In this document: piece by piece, positions 53,070-64,000 of the stretch
Numbering within the stretch: position 1 is the first letter of the stretch
How the letters are laid out: every line of letters begins with the position of its first letter
Origin: Candidatus Baltobacteraceae bacterium
GTDB lineage: Bacteria > Vulcanimicrobiota > Vulcanimicrobiia > Vulcanimicrobiales > Vulcanimicrobiaceae
Direction of reading: 5' to 3'
DNA length: 64,000 nucleotides
Assembly: GCA_035502855.1 (NCBI GenBank)
Contig: DATJTX010000018.1
Coordinates: 144,773 to 208,772, forward strand
Program-made: the position numbers and the translations under genes
Notes under the pieces: generated by a model
Seen by the model: only the letters and a program-made list of their open reading frames with translations
The model's database searches: none
Told to the model about the DNA's origin: nothing

Positions 53070-54329
53070 ATGACCGTATCTCGGCACGCCTGGCTGATGT
53101 CAGCCGCCTTCATATTTCTACTTGCCGGGCTGATCGCAGCCGGTACGCTCTATCCGGCGCGGGCCGCGACCGCGCCGGCGCAGATCAAGATCGGAACCCT
53201 CTACGCGAGCAGCGGAACGTTCGCCGTCGCTTCGCAAGGGCAGTACCAAGGGCTCAAGTACTGGGCCGCTTTGGTGAACAAGAGCGGCGGCGTCTTCGTC
53301 AAGGCCTTCGGCAAGAAGATCCCGGTGAAGATCATCGCCTACGACGACCAAAGCTCGACGACGACTGCCACCACGCTCTACAACCAGCTGATCACCCAAG
53401 ACAAAGTCGACGTGCTCATCGCCGACTTCGGTTCGGTGTTGACCTCGGTAGCAATCCCGCTCGCCGCAGAGCACCACATGTTGCTGATCGATCCCACCGG
53501 GTCTGGTGCAAACTTCTTTACCAAGAAGACCGACTATCTGGCCGACGTCAGCATCCCCTCGTCCGCCGTCTGGCCGGTTCCGCTCGGGCAATTCCTTCTG
53601 GCTCGTAAAATCCAGCGCGTCGCCATACTATACGATTCAAACGACTTCGATGCTTCGCAAGCCGAGACGCTGAAATCGGTGCTCGCAAAGGGCGGCGTGC
53701 AGCCGGTCTATTACAACGGCGTCCCGACCTCCGAATCGAACTACGCGATTCTGCTTCACACGATCTACGCGCGTCACCCCGACGCCGTACTCGAATTCGG
53801 CTACGCTCCCAACGACATCGCGTTCCTGCGCGACCTCTCTTCGAGCGGGCTGCATTTCAACATGACGTTCACGATCTTTCCCGGTCAGCTCATCTCGCTG
53901 ATCACAAAGAACGTGGGCGCCAAGGCGCTGGCGTACACATACACCTATCCAACGCCGCCGCTCGTACGTTTCAGCAGCGTCACCCTCGGCATGAACACCG
54001 CCCAGTTCGTCTCGGCGTTCACCGCTGCGAACGGCGCTGCCCCGAATTTCCTCAACGCCGCCGGCTACAACAACGGCGTGATCATCCAGGACATGCTCGG
54101 GCGAGCGCCGCAGTTCACGCAACTCGCCTTCCATCAAGCGCTGATGGACATGTCGGGTAAGACCACGACGTTGCTCGGCGATTTCAAAATCAACCAGAAC
54201 GGGGCGCAGCTGGGCGAGCTGCTCCCGGTTGCGCAGATCGTGCCGCAAGGCGGAGGGAACAAGTTCGTTGTCGTGTACCCGCAGGACAAAGCGACCGGAA
54301 AGGCCGTCTACCCGGCACCGCAACAGTAA
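53070..54329 (+). CDS. Second Leu/Ile/Val-type ABC substrate-binding protein
   Basis: 419-aa type 1 periplasmic binding protein with an ordinary signal peptide (HAWLMSAAFIFLLAGLIAAG). Motifs KIGTLYASSGTFAVASQGQY and AAEHHMLLIDPTGSGANFFT fit the family. ATG 53070 with GGAGGAGAG 7 nt upstream. Divergent from the other binding-protein gene; sequence differs enough to suggest a different ligand. First gene of the plus-strand operon. Confidence 0.9.
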   Translation: MTVSRHAWLMSAAFIFLLAGLIAAGTLYPARAATAPAQIKIGTLYASSGTFAVASQGQYQGLKYWAALVNKSGGVFVKAFGKKIPVKIIAYDDQSSTTTATTLYNQLITQDKVDVLIADFGSVLTSVAIPLAAEHHMLLIDPTGSGANFFTKKTDYLADVSIPSSAVWPVPLGQFLLARKIQRVAILYDSNDFDASQAETLKSVLAKGGVQPVYYNGVPTSESNYAILLHTIYARHPDAVLEFGYAPNDIAFLRDLSSSGLHFNMTFTIFPGQLISLITKNVGAKALAYTYTYPTPPLVRFSSVTLGMNTAQFVSAFTAANGAAPNFLNAAGYNNGVIIQDMLGRAPQFTQLAFHQALMDMSGKTTTLLGDFKINQNGAQLGELLPVAQIVPQGGGNKFVVVYPQDKATGKAVYPAPQQ

Positions 54330-54350
54330 CGTTCGCATCGGGTCCCGCCG

Positions 54351-55232
54351 ATGAGCCTGCTCGAATACGCGCTGGTCGGCGGGATCCTGTACGGGACCTT
54401 CTTCGCGCTCGTCGCGGTCGGACTCAACCTCATCTTCGGCGTGATGCGGATGATCAATCTCGCTCACGGGCAGTTCGTCTTGCTCGGCGGCTACGGGGCG
54501 TACGTTCTCAGCTCGCGCCTGCACCTCAATCCGCTCTACGGCATTCCGCTCGCGATCGCCGGCGCCGCGGTAGTCGGGATTCCCCTCTATGCCGCGGTCG
54601 TGCCGCGTCTGCAGAAGAGCCGCGACCCGGAGATGCTCTCGTTCATTCTCTTCTTCGGGCTCGCGCAGATGATCGACGCGATCTTGATCATCGTCTTCGG
54701 AGCGGATCAGCGCTCGCTGCCGCAGGACGCGCTCGGCTCGGGCAGCATCAGCGCCCTCGGCCAAAGCTTTCCCGATAGCTGGTGGGTGGCGGCTGCGGCC
54801 AGCGTGCTCGTTGCCGCTGCCCTCTACCTTTACTTCACCCGAACGCGGCTCGGATTTGCGATGCGCGCGATCATGGCCGACCGCGCCGAGGCGCTGGCAA
54901 CGGGTATCGACATCCAGCGCGTTTCCGCGATCGCGTTCATCATCGGGATCGCTCTGGCCGGCGTCGCCGGCGTTTTCGTTCCGTATCTGCTCGGCTCGAT
55001 CTCGCCGGACATCGGCAACGACCTGACCACGACGTCGTTCGCGGTCATCATCATCGGCTCGCTGGGGAATCCGCTCGGAACGATCGTAGGCGGTCTGGTC
55101 TTCGGGATCGGAACGCTGTTCATGCAGACGTACTTTCCGTCGTGGTCGAATCTGGTTCCGTACGCGCTGCTGGTCATCATCGTCCTGATCCGGCCGGCCG
55201 GACTGCTCGGCCGGTCCGTGCGCGTCGCATAG
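54351..55232 (+). CDS. livH: LivH-type permease (second system)
   Basis: 293-aa permease, about eight TM helices; VGLNLIFGVMRMINLAHGQF and the coupling loop MRAIMADRAEALATGIDIQR are typical. ATG 54351. Its stop TAG shares a base with the GTG of livM (TAGTG). Confidence 0.95.
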   Translation: MSLLEYALVGGILYGTFFALVAVGLNLIFGVMRMINLAHGQFVLLGGYGAYVLSSRLHLNPLYGIPLAIAGAAVVGIPLYAAVVPRLQKSRDPEMLSFILFFGLAQMIDAILIIVFGADQRSLPQDALGSGSISALGQSFPDSWWVAAAASVLVAAALYLYFTRTRLGFAMRAIMADRAEALATGIDIQRVSAIAFIIGIALAGVAGVFVPYLLGSISPDIGNDLTTTSFAVIIIGSLGNPLGTIVGGLVFGIGTLFMQTYFPSWSNLVPYALLVIIVLIRPAGLLGRSVRVA

Positions 55233-56171
55233 TGAACGAAACGCTGCCGCCGGTACGCAACCGGATGCGCACGATTCTCCCGTCGGCAATCACGCTCGCC
55301 GTGATCGCCGCCGTGTTCGCGCTCGCGCCCGAAGTCTACCACAATCGCAGCCTCTTGTTTTCGATGATGACCTTTGTCGTGCTCGCGCAAGGGCTCAATT
55401 TGCTCTACGGGTTTACCGGGTATCTTCCGTTCGGCTACGTGGGATTTTTCGGAACCGGCGCGTACGCGACGTCGCTCCTCGTGCTGCATTCCAGCCTGCC
55501 GGTGCTCGTCTGCGTGTTGCTCGGAGGAGTGGCTGCGGTAATCGTAGGCGTCATTCTCGGGCCGCTGCTCCGATTGAACGGCGCGTATTTTGCGATCGCC
55601 AATCTCGCGGCTTCACAAATCATCTACAACATCGTTTCGAACCAAGACCTCGCCGGCGTGACCGGCGGCCCTTACGGATTGAAGATCGATCAGGTCTACA
55701 ATCCCATCGCAAGTTACTTCACCATGCTCGTCATCGTACTCATCGCAACCGGACTCGCCGCGCATTTTCGTTTCTCGCGCTTCGGCCTCGCGCTTCGCGC
55801 GATGAACCAGGATCCGACCAGCGCGGCGATGGCCGGCATCGACGTGGTGCGCAACCGAGTGATCGTATGGCTCACGTCGGCGGCGGTCGCGGGACTCGCG
55901 GGGGGCGCCTACGCGTGGAACCTCTCGGTGTTCTATCCCGACGCGGTCTTCACGCTGCAGATTTCGGTCTTCGCGATCGTCTTCGCGCTCTTCGGCGGCG
56001 TCGGAACCGTGCTCGGCCCGGTGGTCGGCGCGGTCGTCCTGTACGCGCTCTACAACGCCGTCGGGATCTCGGCGCCGCAGTACTTCGAATTCATCTACGG
56101 CGCGCTGATCGTGATACTCGTCCTGTTTTTGCCGAACGGCCTGATGTCGCTCTTGACCCGGCGAGGCGTCC

Positions 56172-56182
<11 letters not shown>
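55232..56182 (+). CDS. livM: LivM-type permease (second system)
   Basis: 316-aa permease; GTG 55232 start. LNLLYGFTGYLPFGYVGFFG and LRAMNQDPTSAAMAGIDVVR are LivM-typical. Its last codons overlap the livG start by 11 nt. Confidence 0.95.
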
Positions 56183-56888
<706 letters not shown>

Positions 56889-56889
56889 C

Positions 56890-57591
56890 ATGGCGTTACT
56901 CGAGTTACGCGGCGTTCAGTCGGGCTACGGCGCGATGCAGACCCTGTGGGGAATCGATCTCGACGTCGAATTCGGGGAGACCGTGCTTCTGCTCGGCGCG
57001 AACAGCGCGGGAAAGACGACGCTTCTTCGGACGATCATCGGGCTGCTGCCATGCTGGAGCGGAACGATTCGTTTCGAGGGCGAGCAGATCGAGCGGCTCT
57101 CTCCCGACCAGCGCATCCGCCGCGGCATCGCATTCATGTCGGAGCAAGGCGTCTTTGCGACGCTGACGATCGAGGAGAACCTTCGGCTCGGCGGATATTT
57201 TCTGAGCGCGAGTGAGGTGCGCCGGCGCAGCCGTCATCTCTTCGAACTCTTTCCCGATCTGGCCAAGAAGCGGCGGGATCTCGCGGCGTCGCTATCCGGC
57301 GGCCAGCGCAAGATGCTCGGCATCGCGAAGGTGTTGATCTCGCATCCCAAGCTTTTCCTGATGGATGAACCCTCGTCGGGGCTCGCGCCGGTCTTCGTCA
57401 AGCAAGTGGTTCAGGTGCTGCGCGAGGCGGTGGGGACGCAGACTGCACTTTTGCTCGCCGAACAGAACGTCGCGTTTCTCCCGCTTGCGCAGCGAGGCTA
57501 TTTGATCGACGGCGGCCGCGTTCGCGTTTCCGGCACTCGGGCGCAGCTCGAAGCGAGCGACGCGGTGCGCGAAGCCTACTTCGGACTCTAG
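56890..57591 (+). CDS. livF: LivF-type ABC ATPase (second system)
   Basis: 233-aa ATPase; ATG 56890. Walker A GANSAGKTTL, signature LSGGQRKMLG, Walker B LFLMDEPSSGL. Its TAG stop lies in a palindrome shared with the converging phosphatase gene. Confidence 0.95.
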   Translation: MALLELRGVQSGYGAMQTLWGIDLDVEFGETVLLLGANSAGKTTLLRTIIGLLPCWSGTIRFEGEQIERLSPDQRIRRGIAFMSEQGVFATLTIEENLRLGGYFLSASEVRRRSRHLFELFPDLAKKRRDLAASLSGGQRKMLGIAKVLISHPKLFLMDEPSSGLAPVFVKQVVQVLREAVGTQTALLLAEQNVAFLPLAQRGYLIDGGRVRVSGTRAQLEASDAVREAYFGL

Positions 57592-57611
57592 GGAAGCAGA
57601 GCTTCCCTAGA
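57587..57611. terminator. Bidirectional palindromic stop between livF and the phosphatase
   Basis: Perfect 11-bp palindrome TCTAGGGAAGC-AGA-GCTTCCCTAGA. The TAG codons of both converging genes are in its arms. No T-run follows on either strand. Confidence 0.7.
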
Positions 57612-59094
57612 ACGCGAGGGTGAGGCGCGTGCGCTCGGCGGTCGAGGAGACCTCGACCTCGCGTGCGCAGGCGCGCATGATGCGCAGGCCGCGGCCGCGA
57701 TCGCCCTGCGACGGCGTCGTGCGCCAGTGTCCGGAACTCTCGACGTGAAGGATAACCTCGCCGTTCCCGCTGAGCGCCTCGACCTCGAAGGTCGCTTCGG
57801 GATCGGGGTTCCCGTACTCGATCGCGTTGGCGACGGCTTCGCCGATAGCGACGAGCAGATCGAATCCTTCCTCGTCAGTGAGACCCAGCCGCTTCGCATA
57901 GTGACGGATCGCTTCGCGCGCTAAGCGAGCCGCGCTCGGACGCGCGCTGAACGTGTAGCGCTCCACCGGCTTCACACCGGAGCGGTCGGACCGCTGCAGC
58001 ATCAGCGTCGCGCAATCGTCGATGCTGCGGCCGTCGCCGCCGATGATCTTGGCGTGCAAGGTGGAGGCGCTGTGCCGTCCTTCCGCGGCCATCGCTTCGA
58101 CCGCCGCCAGCAGGTCTTCTTCGCCGCTCATCGCGTCGCGGTGATGCTCGATCAATCCGTCGGTATAAAAATAGCAGGTCGATCCGGGCGCAAGCGTGAT
58201 CGTGTGGACCGGCGAGGAGGCGGACTCACCGAGGCCCAGCAGCGTTCCCCCGCCGGGAAGCAGATACGCATCGCCGCTCGGCGTCACCAGCGCCGGGTGC
58301 GGATGCCCGGCGCAGGCATATCGCAGCACGCCGGTCTGCGGATCGTAGATCCCGATGATGGCCGAGGCCATGCCGATCTCCTGCGCGCTGACCATCGCCT
58401 CGACCGCTTCGATCATCGCGGACGGCGAAGCGTAGGTGGTGGCGGCCACGCGGATCGCGCGGCGGATCTCGCTCATCGCGACCGCCGCCTCCAGACCGTG
58501 TCCGGTCACGTCCCCGACCGAGATGCCGACCATGCCGCCGGCCAAATCGAACGCGTCATACCAATCGCCGCCGACCTCGGCCTCGCGGCTCGCCGGACTG
58601 TACGCTGCGTCGAACCGCATCCCGTCAGCCTCGATCAGCGCTTCGGGAAGCATGGCGCGCTGCAAGCGGTCGGAGACGCGATGATGATGCGCGAGCTGGG
58701 TCGCCTGTCCGATCGCGGTCGCGAGAATGCTCGCAACCGCCTCCGCGGTCGCGGGCGTGATCTTGGTCGGGGCGCTGCGCCCGTTGCTGCCCAAAACGAC
58801 GCTCCCGATCGCGATTCCGTCGACCAGAAGCGGATGCTGCAGCAAAGCGGTCACGCCGGCTTCGCGCGCTCGCTCCGCATAGAGATCGTCGAGCGCAGCC
58901 TCACTCAAGCTAGCGTATTGTTCCTCGGCGCGCGCGCAAAATACGATCGGCGCTCCCGGCGAATCGCGCAGGTAGACGGCGCAAAGATCAGCGAACGCAT
59001 TCGTACACAGCCGTGCGACCTGCTCGACAATCGTGACGCGCGGTATCGGCGAAGCGCGAGACCGCGTGTCTAGTTGCTCAAGGCCATCAATCAT
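57607..59094 (-). CDS. GAF-PP2C(SpoIIE)-HATPase regulatory phosphatase
   Basis: 495-aa signalling protein with three domains: GAF-like sensor (about 20-135), PP2C/SpoIIE phosphatase (about 150-355; EVGGDWYDAFDLAGGMVGIS, GDVTGHGLEAA, YTDGLIEHHRD, DDCATLML) and an RsbW-like HATPase (about 370-490; IGEAVANAIEYGNPDPEA, GRGLRIMRACAREVEV). It could dephosphorylate an anti-sigma antagonist while carrying its own kinase-like module. Start ATG 59094; divergent from the giant histidine kinase. Confidence 0.9.
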   Translation of the reverse strand: MIDGLEQLDTRSRASPIPRVTIVEQVARLCTNAFADLCAVYLRDSPGAPIVFCARAEEQYASLSEAALDDLYAERAREAGVTALLQHPLLVDGIAIGSVVLGSNGRSAPTKITPATAEAVASILATAIGQATQLAHHHRVSDRLQRAMLPEALIEADGMRFDAAYSPASREAEVGGDWYDAFDLAGGMVGISVGDVTGHGLEAAVAMSEIRRAIRVAATTYASPSAMIEAVEAMVSAQEIGMASAIIGIYDPQTGVLRYACAGHPHPALVTPSGDAYLLPGGGTLLGLGESASSPVHTITLAPGSTCYFYTDGLIEHHRDAMSGEEDLLAAVEAMAAEGRHSASTLHAKIIGGDGRSIDDCATLMLQRSDRSGVKPVERYTFSARPSAARLAREAIRHYAKRLGLTDEEGFDLLVAIGEAVANAIEYGNPDPEATFEVEALSGNGEVILHVESSGHWRTTPSQGDRGRGLRIMRACAREVEVSSTAERTRLTLAF

Positions 59095-59215
59095 GGTCCC
59101 TCGATCATCGTGCCCCGTCTGTGTGCAGAGTAAACAACCGGCGTCTTCATTAGTTTGGCCCGCGATTTCGCGGGTAAGAGCTTCCTTACTAGCTCACCCC
59201 TGAGGGCGATTTCGC
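59095..59215. promoter_or_regulatory. Divergent control region of phosphatase and poly-HAMP kinase
   Basis: 121 bp between start codons. On the plus strand two consecutive hairpins precede the kinase: CCCGCGA-TTT-CGCGGG (about 59160-59175) and GTAAG-AGCTTC-CTTAC (about 59175-59190), with GAGGG at about 59202-59206 as RBS. No clear -35/-10 pair. Confidence 0.5.
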
Positions 59216-62200
59216 ATGTCATCGACCGTCACACAAGAGTTCCCCGGCTCCCCATCGCCGGATTCCGGCCGGCTTCACCAGCCGGTTCTGCTGGCCGCCG
59301 TTCGGGCGTTTCGCGACGGCAACTTTCGGGTGCGTCTCCCGAACGACCTCGTCGGCATCGACGGCGAAATCGCCGAGGCTCTCAACGCCTGCATCGAGCA
59401 CAACCAGAAGATCAACGCCGAGTTCGCCCGCATCAGCGAAGCGGTCGGACGCGAGGGCTCGATTACCAAGCGTGCAAGCGCCGAGGGGATGCGCGCCGAG
59501 TGGCGCGAGGGCATCGAGTCGGTCAACAAGCTGATCGACGATCTTGTCTTCCCGATGTCGGAGGCCGGTCGCGTGCTCGGCGCAGTGGCCAACGGCGATC
59601 TCTCGCAGCGGATGCCGCTCGAGACCGATAGCCACCCGCTCAAGGGCGAGTTCCTTCGTTCGAGCCGCACGATCAACAAAATGGTCGATCGTCTCAACGC
59701 GTTCGCCTCCGAGGTGACGCGCGTGGCGCGTGAAGTCGGCTCCGAAGGAAAACTCGGCGGACAGGCGTTCGTCAAAGGCGTAGCGGGCACGTGGAAAGAC
59801 CTCACCGACTCGGTGAACACGATGGCCGGCAACCTGACCGCGCAGGTTCGCAACATCGCGGACGTGACCACCGCGGTCGCGAACGGCGATCTCTCGAAGA
59901 AAATCACGGTCGAGGCGCGCGGCGAAATTCGTGAACTCAAAGGCACGATCAACACGATGGTCGACCAGCTGAACGCGTTCGCCTCGGAAGTCACCCGCGT
60001 CGCGCGCGAGGTCGGTTCGGAAGGCATCCTCGGCGGTCAGGCGCAGGTGACGGGCGTCGGCGGTACGTGGAAAGATCTCACCGACTCGGTGAACACGATG
60101 GCCGGTAACCTCACCGCGCAGGTCCGAAACATCGCGAACGTCACGACCGCCGTGGCGCGCGGCGATCTTTCGAAGAAAATCACCGTCGAGGTGCGGGGCG
60201 AAATCGCGGAGCTCAAGGACACGATCAACGTCATGGTCGATCAGCTCAACGCCTTTGCCTCGGAAGTCACGCGCGTCGCCCGCGAAGTCGGATCCGAAGG
60301 AAAACTCGGCGGACAAGCCGCGGTCGAAGGCGTCGCCGGTACGTGGAAAGACCTCACCGACTCGGTGAACACCATGGCCGGTAACCTCACCGCGCAAGTC
60401 CGCAACATCGCCGACGTCACGACGGCCGTCGCCAACGGCGACCTCTCGAAGAAGATCACCGTCGACGTGCGGGGCGAGATTCTCGACCTCAAACGCACGG
60501 TCAACACGATGGTCGACCAGCTCAACGCCTTCGCTTCGGAAGTCACGCGCGTCGCGCGCGAAGTCGGTTCCGAAGGGAAGCTCGGCGGACAGGCCGAGGT
60601 GCAAGGCGTCGCCGGGACGTGGAAAGATCTCACCGACTCGGTCAACACGATGGCTTCGAACCTCACCGCCCAGGTGCGTAACATCGCCGAAGTGACGACC
60701 GCCGTCGCAAGCGGCGACCTATCGAAGAAAATAACCGTCGACGTGCGCGGTGAGATTCTCGATCTCAAGCGCACGATGAACACGATGGTCGACCAGCTCA
60801 ACGCGTTCGCTTCCGAAGTAACCCGCGTCGCGCGCGAAGTCGGCTCCGAAGGGATTCTCGGCGGACAGGCTGACGTGCGCGGCGTTTCGGGCACGTGGAA
60901 AGACCTCACCGATTCCGTCAACGTCATGGCCTCGAACCTCACCTCGCAGGTGCGCAACATCGCCAACGTGACCACCGCCGTTGCCAACGGCGATCTTTCG
61001 AAGAAGATCACGGTCGACGTACGTGGCGAAATTCTCGAGCTCAAGGACACCATCAACACGATGGTCGATCAGCTCAACGGTTTCGCTTCCGAAGTGACGC
61101 GCGTCGCGCGTGAAGTGGGTTCGGAAGGCATCCTCGGCGGTCAAGCGCAGGTGGCCGGCGTTTCGGGAACGTGGAAGGACCTCACCGATTCGGTGAATTT
61201 CATGGCTTCGAACCTCACGTCACAAGTGCGTAATATTGCCGACGTGACCACTGCCGTTGCCAACGGCGACCTTTCGAAGAAGATCACCGTGCAAGTTCGC
61301 GGCGAGATCCTCGAACTCAAAGACACGATCAACATCATGGTCGACCAGCTCAACGCCTTTGCGTCCGAAGTGACGCGCGTTGCGCGCGAAGTCGGGTCGG
61401 AAGGCAAACTCGGCGGCCAGGCCGACGTCAAAGGCGTCTCCGGAACATGGAAAGACCTCACCGACTCGGTGAACTTCATGGCGTCGAACCTCACCTCGCA
61501 GGTGCGCAACATCGCCGACGTTACGACCGCCGTCGCCAACGGCGATCTTTCGCGAAAGATCACCGTCGACGTGCGCGGCGAAATCGCCGAACTGAAGAAT
61601 ACGATCAACACGATGGTCGACCAGCTCAACGGTTTCGCATCCGAAGTCACGCGCGTCGCGCGTGAGGTCGGCTCCGAAGGCAAACTCGGCGGCCAGGCGC
61701 AGGTGCAGGGCGTGTCCGGCACCTGGAAAGACTTGACTGATTCGGTCAACATCATGGCCTCGAACCTTACGTCACAAGTGCGTAACATTGCAGACGTGAC
61801 GACTGCCGTTGCCAACGGCGACCTCTCCAAGAAGATCACCGTCGACGTACGCGGCGAAATCGCGGAACTCAAAAACACGATCAACACGATGGTCGACCAG
61901 CTCAACGCGTTCGCCGGTGAAGTGACGCGCGTCGCGCGTGAAGTCGGCTCCGACGGTATCCTGGGCGGCCAGGCGCGCGTTCAGGGCGTCAGCGGCACGT
62001 GGAAAGATCTCACCGATTCGGTGAACTTCATGGCCTCGAACCTGACCTCGCAGGTGCGTAACATCGCCAAGGTCACCACCGCCGTTGCCAACGGCGACCT
62101 CTCGAAGAAGATCACCGTCGACGTGCGCGGCGAAATTCTCGAGCTCAAAGACACGATCAACGTCATGGTCGACCAGCTCAACGCGTTCGCCTCCGAGGTG

Positions 62201-64000
62201 ACGCGCGTTGCGCGGGAAGTCGGTTCGGAGGGCGTGCTCGGCGGTCAGGCGCACGTTCAAGGCGTCTCGGGCGTGTGGAAAGACCTTACCGACAACGTCA
62301 ACTCGATGGCCGCCAACTTGACGAACCAGGTCCGCGGAATCGCGCAGGTCGTTACCGGTGTCGCCAACGGGGACCTCAAGCGCAAACTGACGCTGCAAGC
62401 GCGCGGTGAAATCGCGCAGCTCGCCGAGACGATCAACGGGATGATCGACACGCTGGCGATCTTCGCGGACCAAGTGACCACCGTGGCACGCGAGGTCGGT
62501 TTCGACGGCCGGCTCGGCGGTCAGGCCAACGTGCCGGGCGCCGCCGGTCTGTGGCGCGATCTGACCGACAACGTCAACCAGCTCGCGGCCCAGCTCACCA
62601 ACCAAATTCGCGCCATCTCCGAGGTCGCGACGACCGTCACCAAGGGCGACCTCTCGCGCACGATCGAGATCGAAGCGCGCGGCGAGGTCGGTGAACTCAC
62701 GCGCAACGTCAACGAGATGATTCAAAATCTGCGCGACACGACGCGGAAGGGCACCGAGCAAGACTGGTACAAGACCAATCTCGCGCGTTTCACGTCGATG
62801 CTGCAAGGTCAGCGCGACATCACCGCGGTCACGCGACTGATCATGTCGGAACTGGTTCCGCTGGTCAACGCGCAGACCGGCGCCTTCTACGTCAGCGACA
62901 TGCTCGAGGGCGAGTTGGTATTGAGCCTTATCGCAAGCTACGCGCTCCCGCGCGAGCGCGCGGGCGAGACCATCTCCTTCGGTGAAGGACTCGTCGGGCA
63001 GTGCGCGATCGAAAAGCAGCGTATTCTGCTCACCGAGGTTCCCAAGAGCTACATGCGAGTCAGCTCGGGGCTCGGCGAGGTCGAGGCGCTCTCGCTGGTC
63101 GTGCTTCCGGTCACGTTCGAAGGCGAGATCAAGGCAGTCATCGAGCTCGCCTCGCTCGGCCGCTTCAGCGAGATCCACTTGCTCTTCCTCGATCAGTTGA
63201 TGCAGTCGATCGGCGTCATGCTGAACACGATCACGGCCTCGATGCGGACGGAAGAACTGCTCAAGCAGTCGCAGTCGCTGACCGCGGAGCTGCAGAGCCA
63301 GCAGCTCGAACTCACGCAGACCAACGACGAGTTGGAAGAAAAGGCGCGTTTGTTGCAGGAACGCAACGCCGAAGTCGAGCGCCGCACGCGCGAGATCGAA
63401 GAGGCGCGCACCGAACTCGAACGCAAGGCCGAGCAGCTCTCGCTCACCTCGAAATACAAGTCGCAGTTCCTGGCGAACATGTCGCACGAACTGCGCACGC
63501 CGCTCAACAGCCTCCTCATTCTCTCCAAGCAGTTGGCTGAGAACCCGGAGGGCAACATGTCCGCTCAGCAGGTCGAGTTCGCACAGACGATCCGCGGCGC
63601 GGGGCACGATCTGCTCACGCTGATCAACGACATCCTCGACCTCTCGAAGATCGAGTCGGGCACGACCTCGGTCGACATCGCCGAGACCCGCATCACGGAT
63701 CTGTGCGACGACGTCGAGCGCACGTTCCGCGGCGTGGCGCAGGAGCGCGGCCTGGCATTCCGGATCTCGGTCGATGAGGCGATGCCGAGCGTCCTCGAAA
63801 CCGACAACACGCGCTTGATGCAGATTCTCAAGAACCTGCTCTCGAACGCCTTCAAGTTCACCGCGCACGGCAGCGTGGAGCTGCACCTCGCGCGCGTCGA
63901 ACGGCCGGGCTACGATGGCGTCGTTGCGCCGTACATCGCGTTCGCGGTGGTCGATACCGGCATCGGCATCCAGCCCGACAAGCACAACGTCATCTTCGAG
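59216..64000 (+). CDS. Giant soluble poly-HAMP (Nik1-like) histidine kinase, 3' end outside window
   Basis: At least 1,595 codons, still open at the window end. No TM or signal peptide. HAMP-like region from about residue 30, then eleven 92-residue repeats (about 155-1180; core [23 protein letters not shown]), a GAF domain (about 1205-1345), a coiled coil, HisKA with phospho-acceptor His1424 ([11 protein letters not shown]), and HATPase N-box ([12 protein letters not shown], about 1537) and G1 (VVDTGIGI, about 1578). This resembles fungal group III (Nik1/Os-1) kinases and bacterial relatives. A receiver domain may follow outside the window. ATG 59216 with GAGGG RBS. Confidence 0.93.
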   Translation, partial: MSSTVTQEFPGSPSPDSGRLHQPVLLAAVRAFRDGNFRVRLPNDLVGIDGEIAEALNACIEHNQKINAEFARISEAVGREGSITKRASAEGMRAEWREGIESVNKLIDDLVFPMSEAGRVLGAVANGDLSQRMPLETDSHPLKGEFLRSSRTINKMVDRLNAFASEVTRVAREVGSEGKLGGQAFVKGVAGTWKDLTDSVNTMAGNLTAQVRNIADVTTAVANGDLSKKITVEARGEIRELKGTINTMVDQLNAFASEVTRVAREVGSEGILGGQAQVTGVGGTWKDLTDSVNTMAGNLTAQVRNIANVTTAVARGDLSKKITVEVRGEIAELKDTINVMVDQLNAFASEVTRVAREVGSEGKLGGQAAVEGVAGTWKDLTDSVNTMAGNLTAQVRNIADVTTAVANGDLSKKITVDVRGEILDLKRTVNTMVDQLNAFASEVTRVAREVGSEGKLGGQAEVQGVAGTWKDLTDSVNTMASNLTAQVRNIAEVTTAVASGDLSKKITVDVRGEILDLKRTMNTMVDQLNAFASEVTRVAREVGSEGILGGQADVRGVSGTWKDLTDSVNVMASNLTSQVRNIANVTTAVANGDLSKKITVDVRGEILELKDTINTMVDQLNGFASEVTRVAREVGSEGILGGQAQVAGVSGTWKDLTDSVNFMASNLTSQVRNIADVTTAVANGDLSKKITVQVRGEILELKDTINIMVDQLNAFASEVTRVAREVGSEGKLGGQADVKGVSGTWKDLTDSVNFMASNLTSQVRNIADVTTAVANGDLSRKITVDVRGEIAELKNTINTMVDQLNGFASEVTRVAREVGSEGKLGGQAQVQGVSGTWKDLTDSVNIMASNLTSQVRNIADVTTAVANGDLSKKITVDVRGEIAELKNTINTMVDQLNAFAGEVTRVAREVGSDGILGGQARVQGVSGTWKDLTDSVNFMASNLTSQVRNIAKVTTAVANGDLSKKITVDVRGEILELKDTINVMVDQLNAFASEVTRVAREVGSEGVLGGQAHVQGVSGVWKDLTDNVNSMAANLTNQVRGIAQVVTGVANGDLKRKLTLQARGEIAQLAETINGMIDTLAIFADQVTTVAREVGFDGRLGGQANVPGAAGLWRDLTDNVNQLAAQLTNQIRAISEVATTVTKGDLSRTIEIEARGEVGELTRNVNEMIQNLRDTTRKGTEQDWYKTNLARFTSMLQGQRDITAVTRLIMSELVPLVNAQTGAFYVSDMLEGELVLSLIASYALPRERAGETISFGEGLVGQCAIEKQRILLTEVPKSYMRVSSGLGEVEALSLVVLPVTFEGEIKAVIELASLGRFSEIHLLFLDQLMQSIGVMLNTITASMRTEELLKQSQSLTAELQSQQLELTQTNDELEEKARLLQERNAEVERRTREIEEARTELERKAEQLSLTSKYKSQFLANMSHELRTPLNSLLILSKQLAENPEGNMSAQQVEFAQTIRGAGHDLLTLINDILDLSKIESGTTSVDIAETRITDLCDDVERTFRGVAQERGLAFRISVDEAMPSVLETDNTRLMQILKNLLSNAFKFTAHGSVELHLARVERPGYDGVVAPYIAFAVVDTGIGIQPDKHNVIFE
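59672..62740 (+). repeat. Eleven tandem 276-bp (92-codon) repeats encoding HAMP units
   Basis: The GTGGAAAGA-type core recurs at 59791, 60067, 60343, 60619, 60895, 61171, 61447, 61723, 61999, 62275 and 62551, exactly 276 bp apart. Central copies are near-identical at nucleotide level, and the last two diverge ([20 protein letters not shown]). Long stop-free frames on the minus strand arise from this repetition. Confidence 0.95.

Noticed and set aside
61772..63985. Long stop-free minus-strand frame (737 codons) and similar frames across 59219-62712
   Set aside because: They lie antisense to the poly-HAMP kinase; the repetitive GC-rich codons on the plus strand leave few stops on the other strand, and the translations show no recognisable domain.

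Overview
This 64-kb, high-GC window is densely coding and looks like the chromosome of an uncultured diderm bacterium. My best guess is Candidatus Eremiobacterota (WPS-2/Vulcanimicrobiota) or a near relative; this is inferred from gene content and no search was possible. Diderm signs are two TonB-dependent receptors, a second outer-membrane-barrel candidate and several lipobox proteins. Beside these sit genes more typical of monoderms: whiA next to the gap-pgk-tpiA-gpmI glycolytic block, a lgt-yggS-sepF-divIVA-fabH cell-division/envelope operon, and SpoIIE/RsbW-type regulators.

Layout. 0-10.8 kb: SurA-like foldase (5' end cut by the window), mazG, a Kal-like hotdog lyase, a MATE pump, then S4-whiA-gap-pgk-tpiA-gpmI-purine nucleoside phosphorylase as one tight run. 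10.8-15.7 kb: two divergent TonB-dependent receptors whose 5' ends overlap. 15.8-18.1 kb: ECF sigma factor, small membrane protein and protein O-mannosyltransferase in one overlapping operon. 18.3-22.3 kb: accessory stretch with a metallo-beta-lactamase/cupin protein, a tautomerase remnant, a lipoprotein and a barrel protein. 22.2-24.7 kb: small flagellar cluster (rod proteins, mini-FlgJ, FliA-type sigma). 25-31.7 kb: the division operon, divergent from ccdA-lspA-rluD-tgt. 31.8-38.6 kb: small membrane protein, Uma2 nuclease, ileS, csaB and a DUF5693-like membrane protein. 38.6-46 kb: ECHDC3-like crotonase, a repeat cluster, tRNA-Val, RsbW-like kinase, CtpA protease, EamA transporter, TsaC/Sua5 and small exported proteins including a tandem paralogous pair. 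46-57.6 kb: a flavoprotein, a cysteine-dioxygenase-like cupin, and two complete divergent branched-chain-amino-acid-type ABC operons. 57.6-64 kb: a GAF-PP2C-HATPase phosphatase divergent from a giant soluble histidine kinase with eleven 92-residue HAMP repeats, which runs off the window end.

Functional links: lgt and lspA, the two lipoprotein-maturation genes, lie on opposite sides of one divergent junction, and several lipoproteins in the window would be their substrates. WhiA, SepF and DivIVA suggest monoderm-style control of division in a diderm. The RsbW-like kinase, the PP2C phosphatase and the poly-HAMP kinase suggest a partner-switching or stress-signalling network.

Most unusual signals: two copies of a structured element with compensatory stem changes (about 40.5 and 51.5 kb), a dispersed palindrome inserted in frame in ileS, the poly-HAMP kinase, a pgk that probably starts at CTG, and a paralogous pair of unknown 92-residue exported proteins.
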